A DNA stretch of 64,000 nucleotides from Candidatus Accumulibacter affinis (GCA_016713625.1 JADJOT010000010.1:434001-498000), one strand, 5' to 3'. Shown: positions 28,187 to 37,667, counted from the stretch's first letter. Notes: generated by a model from the sequence alone, not told the origin. Made by a program: numbers and translations.

Positions 28187-28441
28187 CGGCTGTCTTCAGG
28201 AGTCTCGTTGGGGAGCGGAGGGAATTGTACGGTGTGGGCGCTGTCGTAGGAACACAATCCACACCGTCGCCCGGCGATCGTCCGGGAACGCGGCAGGTCC
28301 ACCAAAAATGGCCCAACGACGATTCTTGTCATCGTTCATGCCTCGATCATTGCTTGGATTCGGCTGCAAGTCGTGCGAGAATCCGTCGGCCCGGGATGTC
28401 CTCGGGTCACTAGTTGTCTCTCCGGAGAGGAAAGGGAAACC

Positions 28442-29347
28442 ATGTTGACCGCTGCGCAGCGTGTTGTACTTTCGACTGTTCTTGGCATTTCACTGCTTTC
28501 TCGACCAATCATGGCCCAGGAGTTGACCGGTACGCTGAAGAAGATCAAGGATACCGGAGTCATCACCCTCGGGCATCGGGAGTCGTCAATCCCGTTTTCG
28601 TACTACGACGATAAACAGCAGGTCATCGGCTATTCGCAGGAAATGATGCTCAAGGCGGTTGATGCCATCAAGGCCGAGTTGAAGCTGGCCAAGCTTGATA
28701 TCAAGCTGATGCCGGTAACCTCGGCGAACCGCATCACCCTGGTCCAGAACGGCTCGGTCGACCTCGAGTGCGGCTCGACGACCAATAACACCGAACGCCA
28801 AAAGCAGGTCAGCTTTTCCAACAGCATCTTCATCATCGGTACCCGCTTGATGACCAAGACCAACTCCGGGATCAACGATTTTCCTGACCTCGCTGGAAAG
28901 AATGTCGTCACCACTGCAGGAACGACGTCGGAACGGCTGCTGCGCAAGATGAACGAAGACAAGCAGATGAAAATGAACGTCATCAGCGCCAAGGACCACG
29001 GCGAAGCCTTCCTGACGCTCGAAACCGGCCGTGCCGTCGCCTTCATGATGGACGATGCCCTGCTCTACGGTGAAACGGCCAAGGCCAAGCGTCCGGCCGA
29101 CTGGGTGGTGGTCGGTACGCCGCAGTCGTTCGAAGCCTATGGCTGCATGTTGCGCAAGGACGACCCGGCCTTCAAGAAAGTCGTTGATGGCGCGCTGGCC
29201 AGGGTCATGACCTCGGGTGAAGCGGAGAAGATCTACACCAGGTGGTTCCTGCAACCGATTCCGCCGAAGGGCCTGAACCTCAACTTCCCGCTTTCGGCGG
29301 CCGTGAAGAACCTGTACAAGGCACCCAACGACAAGGCCTTTGAGTAA
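28442..29347 (+). CDS. gltI: Glutamate/aspartate ABC transporter substrate-binding protein
   Basis: The periplasmic receptor of a GltIJKL importer. It starts at 28442 behind GAGAGGAAAGGGAAA and has a signal peptide ending in RPIMAQ. The mature part shows family-3 binding-protein features: TGVITLGHRESSIPFSYYDD, the MPVTSANRITLVQNGSVDLE segment, and ECGSTTNNTERQKQVSFSNS, which is characteristic of the Glu/Asp receptors. At 301 residues it matches E. coli GltI in size. The matching permeases and ATPase follow after an interposed asparaginase gene. Confidence 0.93.
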   Translation: MLTAAQRVVLSTVLGISLLSRPIMAQELTGTLKKIKDTGVITLGHRESSIPFSYYDDKQQVIGYSQEMMLKAVDAIKAELKLAKLDIKLMPVTSANRITLVQNGSVDLECGSTTNNTERQKQVSFSNSIFIIGTRLMTKTNSGINDFPDLAGKNVVTTAGTTSERLLRKMNEDKQMKMNVISAKDHGEAFLTLETGRAVAFMMDDALLYGETAKAKRPADWVVVGTPQSFEAYGCMLRKDDPAFKKVVDGALARVMTSGEAEKIYTRWFLQPIPPKGLNLNFPLSAAVKNLYKAPNDKAFE

Positions 29348-29409
29348 GCCGATGTTTCATCCCAGGGGCCACCGGGTCTCTGGAAACAACCGCACCAGGA
29401 GGAGGAACC

Positions 29410-30481
29410 ATGTTGAACAAGACCGTAAGACGCTGGTTGATCGCAATGGTATCGAGTCTCGCCGTCGTCAGCGCCGCCTTGGCTGCCGACAAGCCGGTGA
29501 TCGTCATTCTCGCCACTGGCGGCACGATTGCCGGTGCTGGCGCCGATGTCACCAACAGCGCCACCTATCAGGCGGCGAAGGTGCCGGTGGACAAGCTGAT
29601 CGCCGCCGTCCCGCAACTGAGCGCGATTGCCGAGGTGCGTGGCGAGCAGGTTTTCCAGATTGCTTCGGAGAGCTTTACCAATGAGAATCTGGTGACCCTG
29701 GGCAAGCGCGTTGCGGCGCTGGTCAAGGAGAAGGACGTCGCTGGCGTGGTGATTACGCATGGCACCGATACGCTCGAAGAAACCGCCTATTTTCTCAACC
29801 TGGTGGTGCACACCGAGAAGCCGATTGTCGTCGTTGGATCGATGCGACCGAGCACGGCCATGTCGGCCGACGGCGTGATCAATCTGTACAACGCGGTCAG
29901 TGTCGCGGCCAGCAAGGATGCGCGCGGCAAAGGCGTGCTGGTGACGATGAACGACGAGATCAACAGCGGGCGCGACGTGGCCAAGGTGGCGAATATCAGG
30001 CCCGACGCTTTCAAGAGCCAGTGGGGAGCACTGGGCATGGTGGTCGAGGGCAAGAACTACTGGTTCCGTTTGCCTGCCAAACGGCACACCATGAACTCCG
30101 AATTCGACATCGAGAAGATCGACACCTTGCCCCTGGTTGAAATCGCCTACCACGCCGGGAATGAGACCGATACGGCCGCCCGCGCTTTCGCGGCAAGCGG
30201 CGCCAAGGCGATCATCCATGCGGGTACTGGCAATGGTTCAGTGAGCAAGGCGGTAGTGTTTACTTTGCAGGAAGTTTGTGGTTATGGGCATCCAGATCAT
30301 TTGTTCGTCGCACGTCAATGCCGGTGGTTTCGTGCTGCGCAATGCCGAGCAATTTGACGATAAGTACGACTGGGTGGTGGCGCACGACCTCAATTTGCAA
30401 AAGGCGAAAATTCTTGCTTTGGTGGCTTTGACCAAGACGCAGGACAGCAAGGAGTTGCAGCGGATGTTCTGGGAGTACTGA
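29410..30481 (+). pseudogene. ansB: Type II L-asparaginase, frameshifted near the C-terminus
   Basis: A periplasmic asparaginase (Asn to Asp plus ammonia) with a signal peptide (ending SAALAAD), the first active-site Thr in ILATGGTIAGAGA and the second motif GVVITHGTDTLEETAYF. The first frame reads normally to GNGSVSKAVVFTLQEV and then runs into unrelated sequence, stopping at 30357. The proper C-terminus (GGFVLRNAEQ, KYDWVVAHDLN, LQRMFWEY) continues in the next frame up to 30481, so one base is missing or two are extra near 30270-30278. Conserved Pro positions around the break read Phe or Leu, and the DNA is visibly T-richer, which suggests real decay. It sits between gltI and gltJ. Confidence 0.85.
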
Positions 30482-30551
30482 TTCCCGTTCGGCGATCACG
30501 GCAGGGAGACCTGAGCAGGCCCTTCCTGCCTTGCTTCTGGGAGAAGCATCG

Positions 30552-31289
30552 ATGGGCTACAACTGGAACTGGGGTGTTTTCGCGGAAATGACGGCCACGG
30601 GTGACGACACCTATCTCGGCTGGATGTTCTATGGCTTCAAGATGACCGTCGCCCTGTCGCTGTCGTCCTGGCTGATTGCGCTGGCCCTTGGCGCCGTGGT
30701 CGGTGTCCTGCGGACGGTGCCGAACAGGTGGTTGTCGGGTTTCGCCACCGCCTACGTCGAAGTCTTTCGCAATATACCGCTGCTGGTGCAACTCTTTCTC
30801 TGGTATTTCGTGATGCCCGAGCTGTTGCCCGAAAGTCTGGGCAATGCTTTCAAGCAGACCAATCCGATCATGCAGCAGTTTCTTGCCTCGATGGTCTGCC
30901 TGGCGCTGTTCACCAGCGCGCGCGTCGCCGAACAGGTACGTTCGGGGATCAACTCGCTGCCGCCCGGACAGAAGAACGCCGGTCTGGCAATGGGCTTCAC
31001 CTTGCCGCAAACCTATCGCTACGTGATGTTGCCGATGGCGGTGCGGCTGATCGTGCCGCCGTTGACCTCGGAGTTTCTCAACATCTTCAAGAACTCGGCC
31101 GTTTGTTCGACGATCGGCCTGCTCGAACTGGCTGCCCAGGGGCGGCAGCTGGTCGATTACACAGCGCAGCCCTACGAGTCGTTCATCGCCGTGACCCTCG
31201 CCTACCTGCTGATCAATGTGGTGGTGATGTTCGGCATGCGCTGGGTGGAAGAGCGCGTGCGTGTCCCCGGCTATCTTGGAGGCAAGTGA
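30552..31289 (+). CDS. gltJ: Glutamate/aspartate ABC transporter permease GltJ
   Basis: The first permease subunit of the Glu/Asp importer, 245 residues, nearly the size of E. coli GltJ. It starts at the ATG at 30552 (MGYNWNWGVF, the family N-terminus). The His/Glu/Gln/Arg-type permease motif lies at VEVFRNIPLLVQLFLWYF, and the EAA loop that contacts the ATPase around SGINSLPPGQKNAGLAMGF. Five hydrophobic segments are visible. The gltK start follows two bases after its stop. Confidence 0.93.
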   Translation: MGYNWNWGVFAEMTATGDDTYLGWMFYGFKMTVALSLSSWLIALALGAVVGVLRTVPNRWLSGFATAYVEVFRNIPLLVQLFLWYFVMPELLPESLGNAFKQTNPIMQQFLASMVCLALFTSARVAEQVRSGINSLPPGQKNAGLAMGFTLPQTYRYVMLPMAVRLIVPPLTSEFLNIFKNSAVCSTIGLLELAAQGRQLVDYTAQPYESFIAVTLAYLLINVVVMFGMRWVEERVRVPGYLGGK

Positions 31290-31290
31290 A

Positions 31291-31971
31291 GTGGATCAAT
31301 TCGACTGGTCTTCGATTCCCAATGCGCTGCCTTTCCTCTGGGATGGCATGAAGATTTCCCTCGAGATCACGGTGACCGCCGTGATCTTCGGGATTATCTG
31401 GGGCACCTTTCTGGCGCTGATGCGCCTCTCCCCGGTCAAGCCTTTGTCATGGTTTGCAGCGGGTTACGTGAATCTTTTCCGCGCCATTCCGCTGGTCATG
31501 GTGTTGCTGTGGTTCTTCCTCATCGTGCCGCATCTGCTGGAAAGCATTTTCGGCTTCCCGCGTGGTTCGGACATGCGCCTGTCCTCGGCGATCGCCGGCT
31601 TCGCCCTCTTCGAGGCGGCCTACTACTCGGAGATCATCCGGGCCGGCATCCAGTCCGTTCCGAAGGGGCAGATGGGGGCTGCCAGCGCGCTCGGCATGAC
31701 CTACGGCCAGGCGATGCGCCTGGTGGTGCTGCCGCAGGCGTTTCGCAATATGGTGCCGCTGCTGCTGACGCAGGGAATCATCCTCTTTCAGGACACCTCG
31801 CTAGTCTATGTTTCGGCTCTGGCCGATTTCTTCGGCGCCGCCTACAAGGTCGGTGATCGTGACGGGCGCTTGGTCGAGTTGCTGCTTTTTGCCGGCGCAG
31901 TCTATTTCGTGATCTGCTTCAGCGCATCGCGAATCGTTCGCTACTACCAGAGCAAGCTCAAGACCGCCTGA
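31291..31971 (+). CDS. gltK: Glutamate/aspartate ABC transporter permease GltK
   Basis: The second permease subunit, 226 residues. I chose the GTG at 31291, directly after the gltJ stop, because GGAGG lies nine bases upstream and the product then begins VDQFDWSSIPNALPFLW, as GltK does. An in-frame ATG at 31261 would lie inside gltJ. The permease motif is NLFRAIPLVMVLLWFFLIVP, and the EAA loop is RAGIQSVPKGQMGAASALG. Five hydrophobic segments are visible. Confidence 0.93.
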   Translation: MDQFDWSSIPNALPFLWDGMKISLEITVTAVIFGIIWGTFLALMRLSPVKPLSWFAAGYVNLFRAIPLVMVLLWFFLIVPHLLESIFGFPRGSDMRLSSAIAGFALFEAAYYSEIIRAGIQSVPKGQMGAASALGMTYGQAMRLVVLPQAFRNMVPLLLTQGIILFQDTSLVYVSALADFFGAAYKVGDRDGRLVELLLFAGAVYFVICFSASRIVRYYQSKLKTA

Positions 31972-32005
31972 GGCCAGTACAAGCAATGAATCGAGGAGAC
32001 GTTCG

Positions 32006-32734
32006 ATGATTACGATGAACAAGGTGAGCAAGCATTATGGTTCCTTTCAGGTCCTCGCCGACTGCACGACGCAGGTCCACAAGGGAGAAGTGATCGTTGT
32101 CTGTGGTCCCTCGGGTTCGGGAAAGTCGACGCTGATCAAGTGTGTCAACGGCCTCGAACCGTTCCAGAGCGGCGAAATCGTCGTCAATGGGGTATCCGTC
32201 GGCGATCCGAAAACCAATCTTTCCAAGCTGCGCTCGACGGTGGGAATGGTCTTCCAGAACTTCGAACTGTTTCCACACATGAGCATCAGCGACAACCTGG
32301 CCATTGCCCAGACCAAGGTGCTCGGACGCAGCCACGATCAGGCTCGCGAGAAGGGTTTCAAGTTGCTTGATCGAGTCGGCCTGCGCGGCCAGGCGGACAA
32401 ATATCCGGGCCAGCTTTCCGGCGGACAACAGCAGCGCGTGGCGATCGCCCGCGCTTTGGCGATGGACCCGATCTGCATGCTGTTCGACGAACCGACGTCA
32501 GCACTTGATCCGGAAATGGTCAACGAAGTCCTCGACGTGATGACCGAACTGGCGCAGGAAGGGATGACCATGATGTGCGTCACGCACGAGATGGGCTTCG
32601 CGAAGCGGGTAGCCAGCCGGGTGATTTTCATGGACCAGGGCCGGATCGTCGAGGACGACAGCAAGGAGGCCTTCTTCGAACACGCTCGCTCCGAGCGGGC
32701 GCAGCAGTTCCTGGCCAAGATCCTGCATCATTGA
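32006..32734 (+). CDS. gltL: Glutamate/aspartate ABC transporter ATP-binding protein GltL
   Basis: The ATPase of the Glu/Asp importer, 242 residues against 241 in E. coli. It has Walker A GPSGSGKST near residue 35, the Q-loop in GMVFQNFELFPHM, signature LSGGQQQRVAIARAL near 137 and Walker B CMLFDEPTSALDPEM near 157. The switch His is in CVTHEMGF. GAGGAGACG precedes the ATG. It closes the gltI-(ansB)-gltJKL unit and is followed after 140 bases by the large glutamate dehydrogenase. Confidence 0.94.
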   Translation: MITMNKVSKHYGSFQVLADCTTQVHKGEVIVVCGPSGSGKSTLIKCVNGLEPFQSGEIVVNGVSVGDPKTNLSKLRSTVGMVFQNFELFPHMSISDNLAIAQTKVLGRSHDQAREKGFKLLDRVGLRGQADKYPGQLSGGQQQRVAIARALAMDPICMLFDEPTSALDPEMVNEVLDVMTELAQEGMTMMCVTHEMGFAKRVASRVIFMDQGRIVEDDSKEAFFEHARSERAQQFLAKILHH

Positions 32735-32809
32735 GCGTCGGACGACTGCAGTCCGGCAGGAAGCCTCAACCGTCTCCCTTTCCCAGCCGGTTTCGGGGGG
32801 ACTGTTCGC

Positions 32810-32861
32810 GAATCGCTGGCACGACGTTAACGCAAGAATCGCTGGCGCGACGGTAACGCAA
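32810..32861 (+). repeat. Tandem 26-base direct repeat upstream of the NAD-glutamate dehydrogenase
   Basis: Two adjacent copies of a 26-base unit (GAATCGCTGGC, A/G, CGACG, T/G, TAACGCAA) occupy 32810-32835 and 32836-32861 and differ at two positions. The second copy ends three bases before the AGGAG of the dehydrogenase gene, so the repeat lies in the leader or promoter region. It could be a tandem operator or a simple duplication. Confidence 0.85.
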
Positions 32862-32874
32862 AAAGGAGAACTGT

Positions 32875-35800
32875 ATGAGCACGAGTGACCAATCAACCAG
32901 TAACCTGCGCCGCAACCTGCGCGAAATCGCCGAACTGCAGAAGCTGCCAGCCCGAATCGTTGAATATCTCGATTGCTATTTCGTCGATGTCGAATTGAGC
33001 GGGGCCAGCGACAGCAGTCCCGAAGAGCTTCTCGGGGCGGCAATCCAGCATTTTCGCCTGGGCGAAGCGCGGTCGGTGGGGCACGCGGTCACGGCTCTGT
33101 ATACCCCGGATTTCGACCGGCACGGCTGGCATTCTCCACACACGGTGATTGACGTCGTTACCGATGACATGCCTTTTCTCGTCGATTCGATCACCATGTT
33201 GGTGTACCGCCATGATCTGGTAATCCATCGCTTGCTGCATCCGCTGCTCGGCATCGAGCGCAGCGGTGACGGCGCACTGCAAAGCACGCGGCCACGTGGT
33301 GCTGCCGGTAGCCAGCCGGAATCCTGGATCCACATCGAGATTGACCGAATCGGCGATGCCGCGCTGATCGAGCGACTGCGTCAGGAGATTGTCGACGTCC
33401 TCGCCGATGTGCGTGCGGCAGTCGGCGATGGGGGGGTGATGCAGCTGCGCATGCACGAAGCGGTGGATGAGATGGCCGTAGCAACGGTCGCCGAAGCGGA
33501 CGAAGTGGCGGCCTACCTGCGCTGGATCGCTGCCAACAACTATGTTTTTCTCGGTTATGCCGATTACCGTGCCGCCGCCGGTGACAGCATGCTGGTGCGT
33601 TCGCCGGGCAGCGGCCTCGGGATCCTGCGCAACCCCGAGCATCCGCACTTTGGTCACTGCCTGGCAGGAATTCCCGACGTCGTCGCTGAACTCGCCCGCG
33701 ATCCCCAGCCAGTGATTCTGGTCAAGGCGGACGTACGTTCGACGGTTCATCGCTCCGCCTACCTTGACTTCATTGGTGTCAAGTCTTACGACGCCAAGGG
33801 CCACATTGTCGGCGTGCGTGCCTTTGTTGGCCTGTACACCGCGCACGTCTATCACGTTTCAGCGACCGACGTGCCCCTGTTGCGGCGCAAGATCGCCGCT
33901 GTGCGGGACACCATTGGCTTCGTGCCGCGCAGCCACCGCGACAAGATCCTGCTCAACATCCTCGAAACCTATCCGCGCGACGAGTTGATCGAAATCGCCG
34001 ACGAGGACCTGCTACGCATCGCGCGTGGCATCGTCTCCCTGCACGAGCGCGAGCAGGTCCGCATCTTTCTGCGCGACGACGCCTGGGGGCGCTACGTCTC
34101 GGCAATGGTCTACATGCCGCGTGACCGGTTTGACACCGTCACCCGCAAACGGATCTCGGCCCTGCTCTATGAAACCCTGGCTGCCGAGCAGGTCAATTTC
34201 TTCGTCATGCTCGGTGAGTCGCGCCTGGCGCGTCTGCATTTCATCGCCCGCACCCCGTTCGGTACCCGCTATCGTTATGATGCCGATGCCATCGAAAGGC
34301 AGGTCGCACGCATCGTCCGCGGCTGGAGCGACGAACTCAAGCAGAACCTCGTCGGGCATTACGGCGAGGAACGCGGCAACAGCCTGCTGCGTCGTTATGC
34401 GGTGGAGCTTCCGCAGTCGTATCAGGAGCGGGAGACTCCGGCTTCGGCGGTGTCCGATCTCGACCGCCTGGAAGCCGCCGAACAGAGCGGTCGCGTCGAG
34501 GTGAAGCTGAGCGCCACACAAGTGGACGACGGTTCGCACCAGCATCTGAAGCTGTTCCGCCGCGGCCGTCCGCGGCCACTGTCGGCAATTCTGCCGGTGC
34601 TCGAGAACATGGGATTGACCGTACTCTCCGAGCAGCCGTTCAGCTTGCCGAAGAGTGACCTGCACATCGCCGACTTTGCCGTGCAATTGCCGTCTGCGGC
34701 GGCTCTGGACGATGATGTGACGCGGCAGGCGTTTGTCGACTTGCTCGAAGCACTGTTCCGCGACCAGGCCGAGAACGATGGCTTCAACCGCCTGGTTCTT
34801 CTGGCGGGCCTCGATGGCCGGCAGATCAACATCCTGCGCGCCTACAGCCGTTACCTGCGGCAGGCCGGCCTGCCCTTCAGCCAAACCTATGTCGAGCGCT
34901 GTCTGGCAACCCATTTCCAGATCACCCGCCAGTTGATTGAATTGTTTGAAGCACTCTTCGCGCCGCCGGCCGACGATGCGCGTGCCAGGATCCTTGCTGA
35001 CGGACTGAGTATGGCCTTGGTCGAGGTCAGCAATCCCGACGATGACCGTATTCTTTCCGCCCTGCAAACGGTCATTGAAGCCACGCTGCGGACCAATGCC
35101 TATCAGGCGGGGGGCGGTGGAAAAGCCAAGAACTATCTGTCCTTCAAGTTCTCGTCGCGCGATATTCCCTTCCTGCCGGCGCCGGCGCCACTCTACGAAA
35201 TCTTTGTGTACAACGAACGGATCGAAGGCGTGCACCTGCGCGGCGCCCGGGTTGCTCGTGGCGGTCTGCGCTGGTCCGACCGCATGGAGGACTTTCGCAC
35301 CGAGGTGCTCGGCCTGGTCAAGGCGCAGATGGTCAAGAACGCGGTGATTGTTCCGCTCGGTTCCAAGGGCGGCTTCGTGTGCAAGCGCCTTCCCGCACCT
35401 GGCGAGCGCGAGGCCTTCCTGGCCGAGGGCATTGCCTGCTATTCGACCTTCATTCGCGGCCTCCTCGATCTCACCGATAACCTCGTCGATGGACAGGTCG
35501 TGCCGCCCGACGGCGTGCGCCGTCGTGATGCCGACGATCCCTACCTGGTGGTCGCCGCCGACAAGGGCACGGCGACCTTCTCGGACATTGCCAACGGCAT
35601 CGCCATCGACTACGGTTTCTGGCTTGGCGACGCATTCGCCTCGGGCGGATCGGTGGGTTACGACCACAAAAAAATGGGAATCACCGCCAGAGGCGCCTGG
35701 GAGGCGATCAAGCGTCATTTCCGCGAACTCGGGCTGGATACCCAGACGCAGCCATTCACGGTCGTCGGGATTGGCGACATGTCCGGCGACGTTTTTGGCA

Positions 35801-37542
35801 ATGGTATGCTGCTCTCGTCTGAAATCCGCCTGTTGGCTGCCTTTGACCACCGCCATATCTTCCTCGACCCAGGCGCGGACCCGGCGAGTAGCTTCGCCGA
35901 GCGGCAGCGCCTCTTCGCACTTCCCCGCTCTTCCTGGGCCGACTACGACGCGGCGCTGATCTCCAGCGGTGGCGGGGTATGGTCGCGCAGCGCCAAGTCG
36001 ATTCCCCTGTCGTCCGAGCTGCGCACCTGGCTCGGCACCGAGGCCAGCCAGATGACTCCGCTGGAGTTGATCAGGACGCTTCTGCAGGCGCCGGTGGATC
36101 TGCTCTACAACGGTGGCGTCGGCACCTACGTCAAAGCCAGCTCGCAGAGCCAGCAGGAGGCCAACGACCGGGGTAACGACATCCTGCGGGTCGATGCCAG
36201 CCAGCTCCAGGCTCGCGTGGTTGGCGAAGGAGGCAACCTCGGCCTGACGCAGAAAGGTCGCATCGAGTTCGCGCTCAATGGCGGCCGGATTTACACCGAC
36301 GCGATCGACAACTCGGCCGGCGTCGACTGCAGCGACCACGAGGTCAATATCAAGATCCTGCTGGCCGGACTGGTCAGCCGCGGTGACATGACCCGCAAGC
36401 AGCGTGATGTACTGCTCGCCTCGATGACCGACGAGGTCGGCAGCATGGTTCTTGCCGACAACTATCAGCAGACCCAGGCAATTTCACTGGAAGCGGCGGC
36501 GGGGGTGGAACTGATCGAGCTGCATGCACGGCTGATCCGTGGCCTCGAGGCCAGAGGTGCTTTGCATCGCGGCATCGAATTCCTGCCCGACGACAAGGGT
36601 TTGGTCGAGCGGGCGCAGCAGAAGCACGGCCTTACCGCACCCGAGATCGCGGTTCTCCTGGCCTATGCCAAGATCACGCTCAAGGAAACACTCCTGGATT
36701 CTCCGCTTCCCGACAGCGAGGATGTTCACGAACTGCTGGTAAATTACTTCCCGGCGGCCTTGATTGAGCATTGCCGGGGTCTCCTGTCGGCACATCCGCT
36801 GAAGCGGGACATCATCACCACCCAACTGGTCAATCGTCTGGTAAACCGCATGGGGACGACCTTTGTCATGCAGGTCAGCGAGGAAACGGCGGCATCGCCG
36901 GCACAGGTGGTGGGCGCATGGTATGCCACCAGCTGCGTGCTCGACGGCGAAGGGCTGTGGCGCGAGCTGGAGTCGCTGGACCTGGTAATTGATGCCGCGC
37001 GGCAGATGGAACTGATGGTCGGCCTGCGGCTGATGGTCACCGCCGCCACCCTGCTGGTGCTGACCCAACGGGACGCCAGCATTGGCCAGCTGGTAGCCGA
37101 CTACCGCGCCGCAGCCGTCGAATGTATCGCCGGTATTCGCGGCGACAAGAGTGGCGCGCAGGCGGTCACGGCACTGATCGACGAGCGTACAGCGGTGGTT
37201 GCCGCATTCGAACTGGTCAATCTCGCCCGCGCCTGCGGCTACCCACTGCAGGAGGTGGCAAGCGCACTCAGTGATCTGGAGGCGCAGATCGACCTGCATT
37301 GGCTAGGCGCTGCAATCAGTCGCCTGCCGGTTGGCAACCGCTGGCAAGCGCGCGCGCGCGCGCAGCTCACGGCCGAACTGGCCAATCTGCGGCAGCACCT
37401 GCTACGGCAGTTGTTGGGGGGCGGCTTGCCGGCCACCGCCGCGGCGCGCACCGTGCTCGACGAGATCAAGAGCAATGAGCCGCAGGATCTGGCCATGCTG
37501 TCGGCGGGTCTGGCAGAGATCAGGCGCTTGCTCGTACGCTGA
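32875..37542 (+). CDS. gdhB: NAD-dependent glutamate dehydrogenase, large (about 180 kDa) type
   Basis: A very large NAD-specific glutamate dehydrogenase (GDH2/GdhB family) that oxidatively deaminates glutamate to 2-oxoglutarate. The 1,555-residue length fits the family (about 1,600). The long N-terminal region carries ACT-like regulatory segments; the catalytic core lies at about residues 760-1150, with GGLRWSDRMEDFRTEVLGLV, KNAVIVPLGSKGGF (catalytic Lys region) and VGIGDMSGDVFGNGMLLS (nucleotide-binding). AAAAAGGAGAA precedes the ATG. Position after the glutamate importer suggests catabolic use of imported Glu. Near the C-terminal end a (GC)8 run (37348-37363) encodes ARARA. Confidence 0.95.
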   Translation: MSTSDQSTSNLRRNLREIAELQKLPARIVEYLDCYFVDVELSGASDSSPEELLGAAIQHFRLGEARSVGHAVTALYTPDFDRHGWHSPHTVIDVVTDDMPFLVDSITMLVYRHDLVIHRLLHPLLGIERSGDGALQSTRPRGAAGSQPESWIHIEIDRIGDAALIERLRQEIVDVLADVRAAVGDGGVMQLRMHEAVDEMAVATVAEADEVAAYLRWIAANNYVFLGYADYRAAAGDSMLVRSPGSGLGILRNPEHPHFGHCLAGIPDVVAELARDPQPVILVKADVRSTVHRSAYLDFIGVKSYDAKGHIVGVRAFVGLYTAHVYHVSATDVPLLRRKIAAVRDTIGFVPRSHRDKILLNILETYPRDELIEIADEDLLRIARGIVSLHEREQVRIFLRDDAWGRYVSAMVYMPRDRFDTVTRKRISALLYETLAAEQVNFFVMLGESRLARLHFIARTPFGTRYRYDADAIERQVARIVRGWSDELKQNLVGHYGEERGNSLLRRYAVELPQSYQERETPASAVSDLDRLEAAEQSGRVEVKLSATQVDDGSHQHLKLFRRGRPRPLSAILPVLENMGLTVLSEQPFSLPKSDLHIADFAVQLPSAAALDDDVTRQAFVDLLEALFRDQAENDGFNRLVLLAGLDGRQINILRAYSRYLRQAGLPFSQTYVERCLATHFQITRQLIELFEALFAPPADDARARILADGLSMALVEVSNPDDDRILSALQTVIEATLRTNAYQAGGGGKAKNYLSFKFSSRDIPFLPAPAPLYEIFVYNERIEGVHLRGARVARGGLRWSDRMEDFRTEVLGLVKAQMVKNAVIVPLGSKGGFVCKRLPAPGEREAFLAEGIACYSTFIRGLLDLTDNLVDGQVVPPDGVRRRDADDPYLVVAADKGTATFSDIANGIAIDYGFWLGDAFASGGSVGYDHKKMGITARGAWEAIKRHFRELGLDTQTQPFTVVGIGDMSGDVFGNGMLLSSEIRLLAAFDHRHIFLDPGADPASSFAERQRLFALPRSSWADYDAALISSGGGVWSRSAKSIPLSSELRTWLGTEASQMTPLELIRTLLQAPVDLLYNGGVGTYVKASSQSQQEANDRGNDILRVDASQLQARVVGEGGNLGLTQKGRIEFALNGGRIYTDAIDNSAGVDCSDHEVNIKILLAGLVSRGDMTRKQRDVLLASMTDEVGSMVLADNYQQTQAISLEAAAGVELIELHARLIRGLEARGALHRGIEFLPDDKGLVERAQQKHGLTAPEIAVLLAYAKITLKETLLDSPLPDSEDVHELLVNYFPAALIEHCRGLLSAHPLKRDIITTQLVNRLVNRMGTTFVMQVSEETAASPAQVVGAWYATSCVLDGEGLWRELESLDLVIDAARQMELMVGLRLMVTAATLLVLTQRDASIGQLVADYRAAAVECIAGIRGDKSGAQAVTALIDERTAVVAAFELVNLARACGYPLQEVASALSDLEAQIDLHWLGAAISRLPVGNRWQARARAQLTAELANLRQHLLRQLLGGGLPATAAARTVLDEIKSNEPQDLAMLSAGLAEIRRLLVR

Positions 37543-37560
37543 ACGAACTGATCATCAAGG

Positions 37561-37577
37561 TGTCGGTAAATTTTACA
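37561..37577 (+). promoter_or_regulatory. Putative upstream activator site for the PEP-CTERM gene
   Basis: The sequence TGTCGGTAAATTTTACA contains the inverted arms GTAAA/TTTAC around one T. TGTCG recurs in direct orientation at 37606-37610, and CGACA lies in inverted orientation at 37593-37597. Such elements near a sigma-54-like promoter would suit a PrsR-type enhancer-binding activator. The link to PrsR is inference from what is known of PEP-CTERM genes in related bacteria. Confidence 0.4.
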
Positions 37578-37653
37578 CTCGGCCAGCAATAGCGACAATC
37601 GGCCGTGTCGGAATATCAGCAAGCACAGGAATTCAAATAATAATTATATCAAA

Positions 37654-37667
37654 GGCATAGTTTTTGC
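37654..37667 (+). promoter_or_regulatory. Putative sigma-54 (-24/-12) promoter
   Basis: The element GG-N10-GC is met exactly: GG at 37654-37655, then CATAGTTTTT, then GC at 37666-37667, close to the consensus TGGCAY-N5-TTGCW. It lies in the only long AT-rich stretch of this 366-base intergenic region (37543-37908), in front of the PEP-CTERM gene. Predicted transcription would start near 37679, leaving a leader of about 230 bases, which is long. The remainder of the region shows no other feature. Confidence 0.5.

Noticed and set aside
34012..36339. A 775-codon open frame on the reverse strand opposite the glutamate dehydrogenase
   Set aside because: The forward frame carries unmistakable dehydrogenase motifs. 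The reverse frame is a mirror of GC-rich codon bias, with low-complexity His/Gln/Arg-rich composition and no motif.
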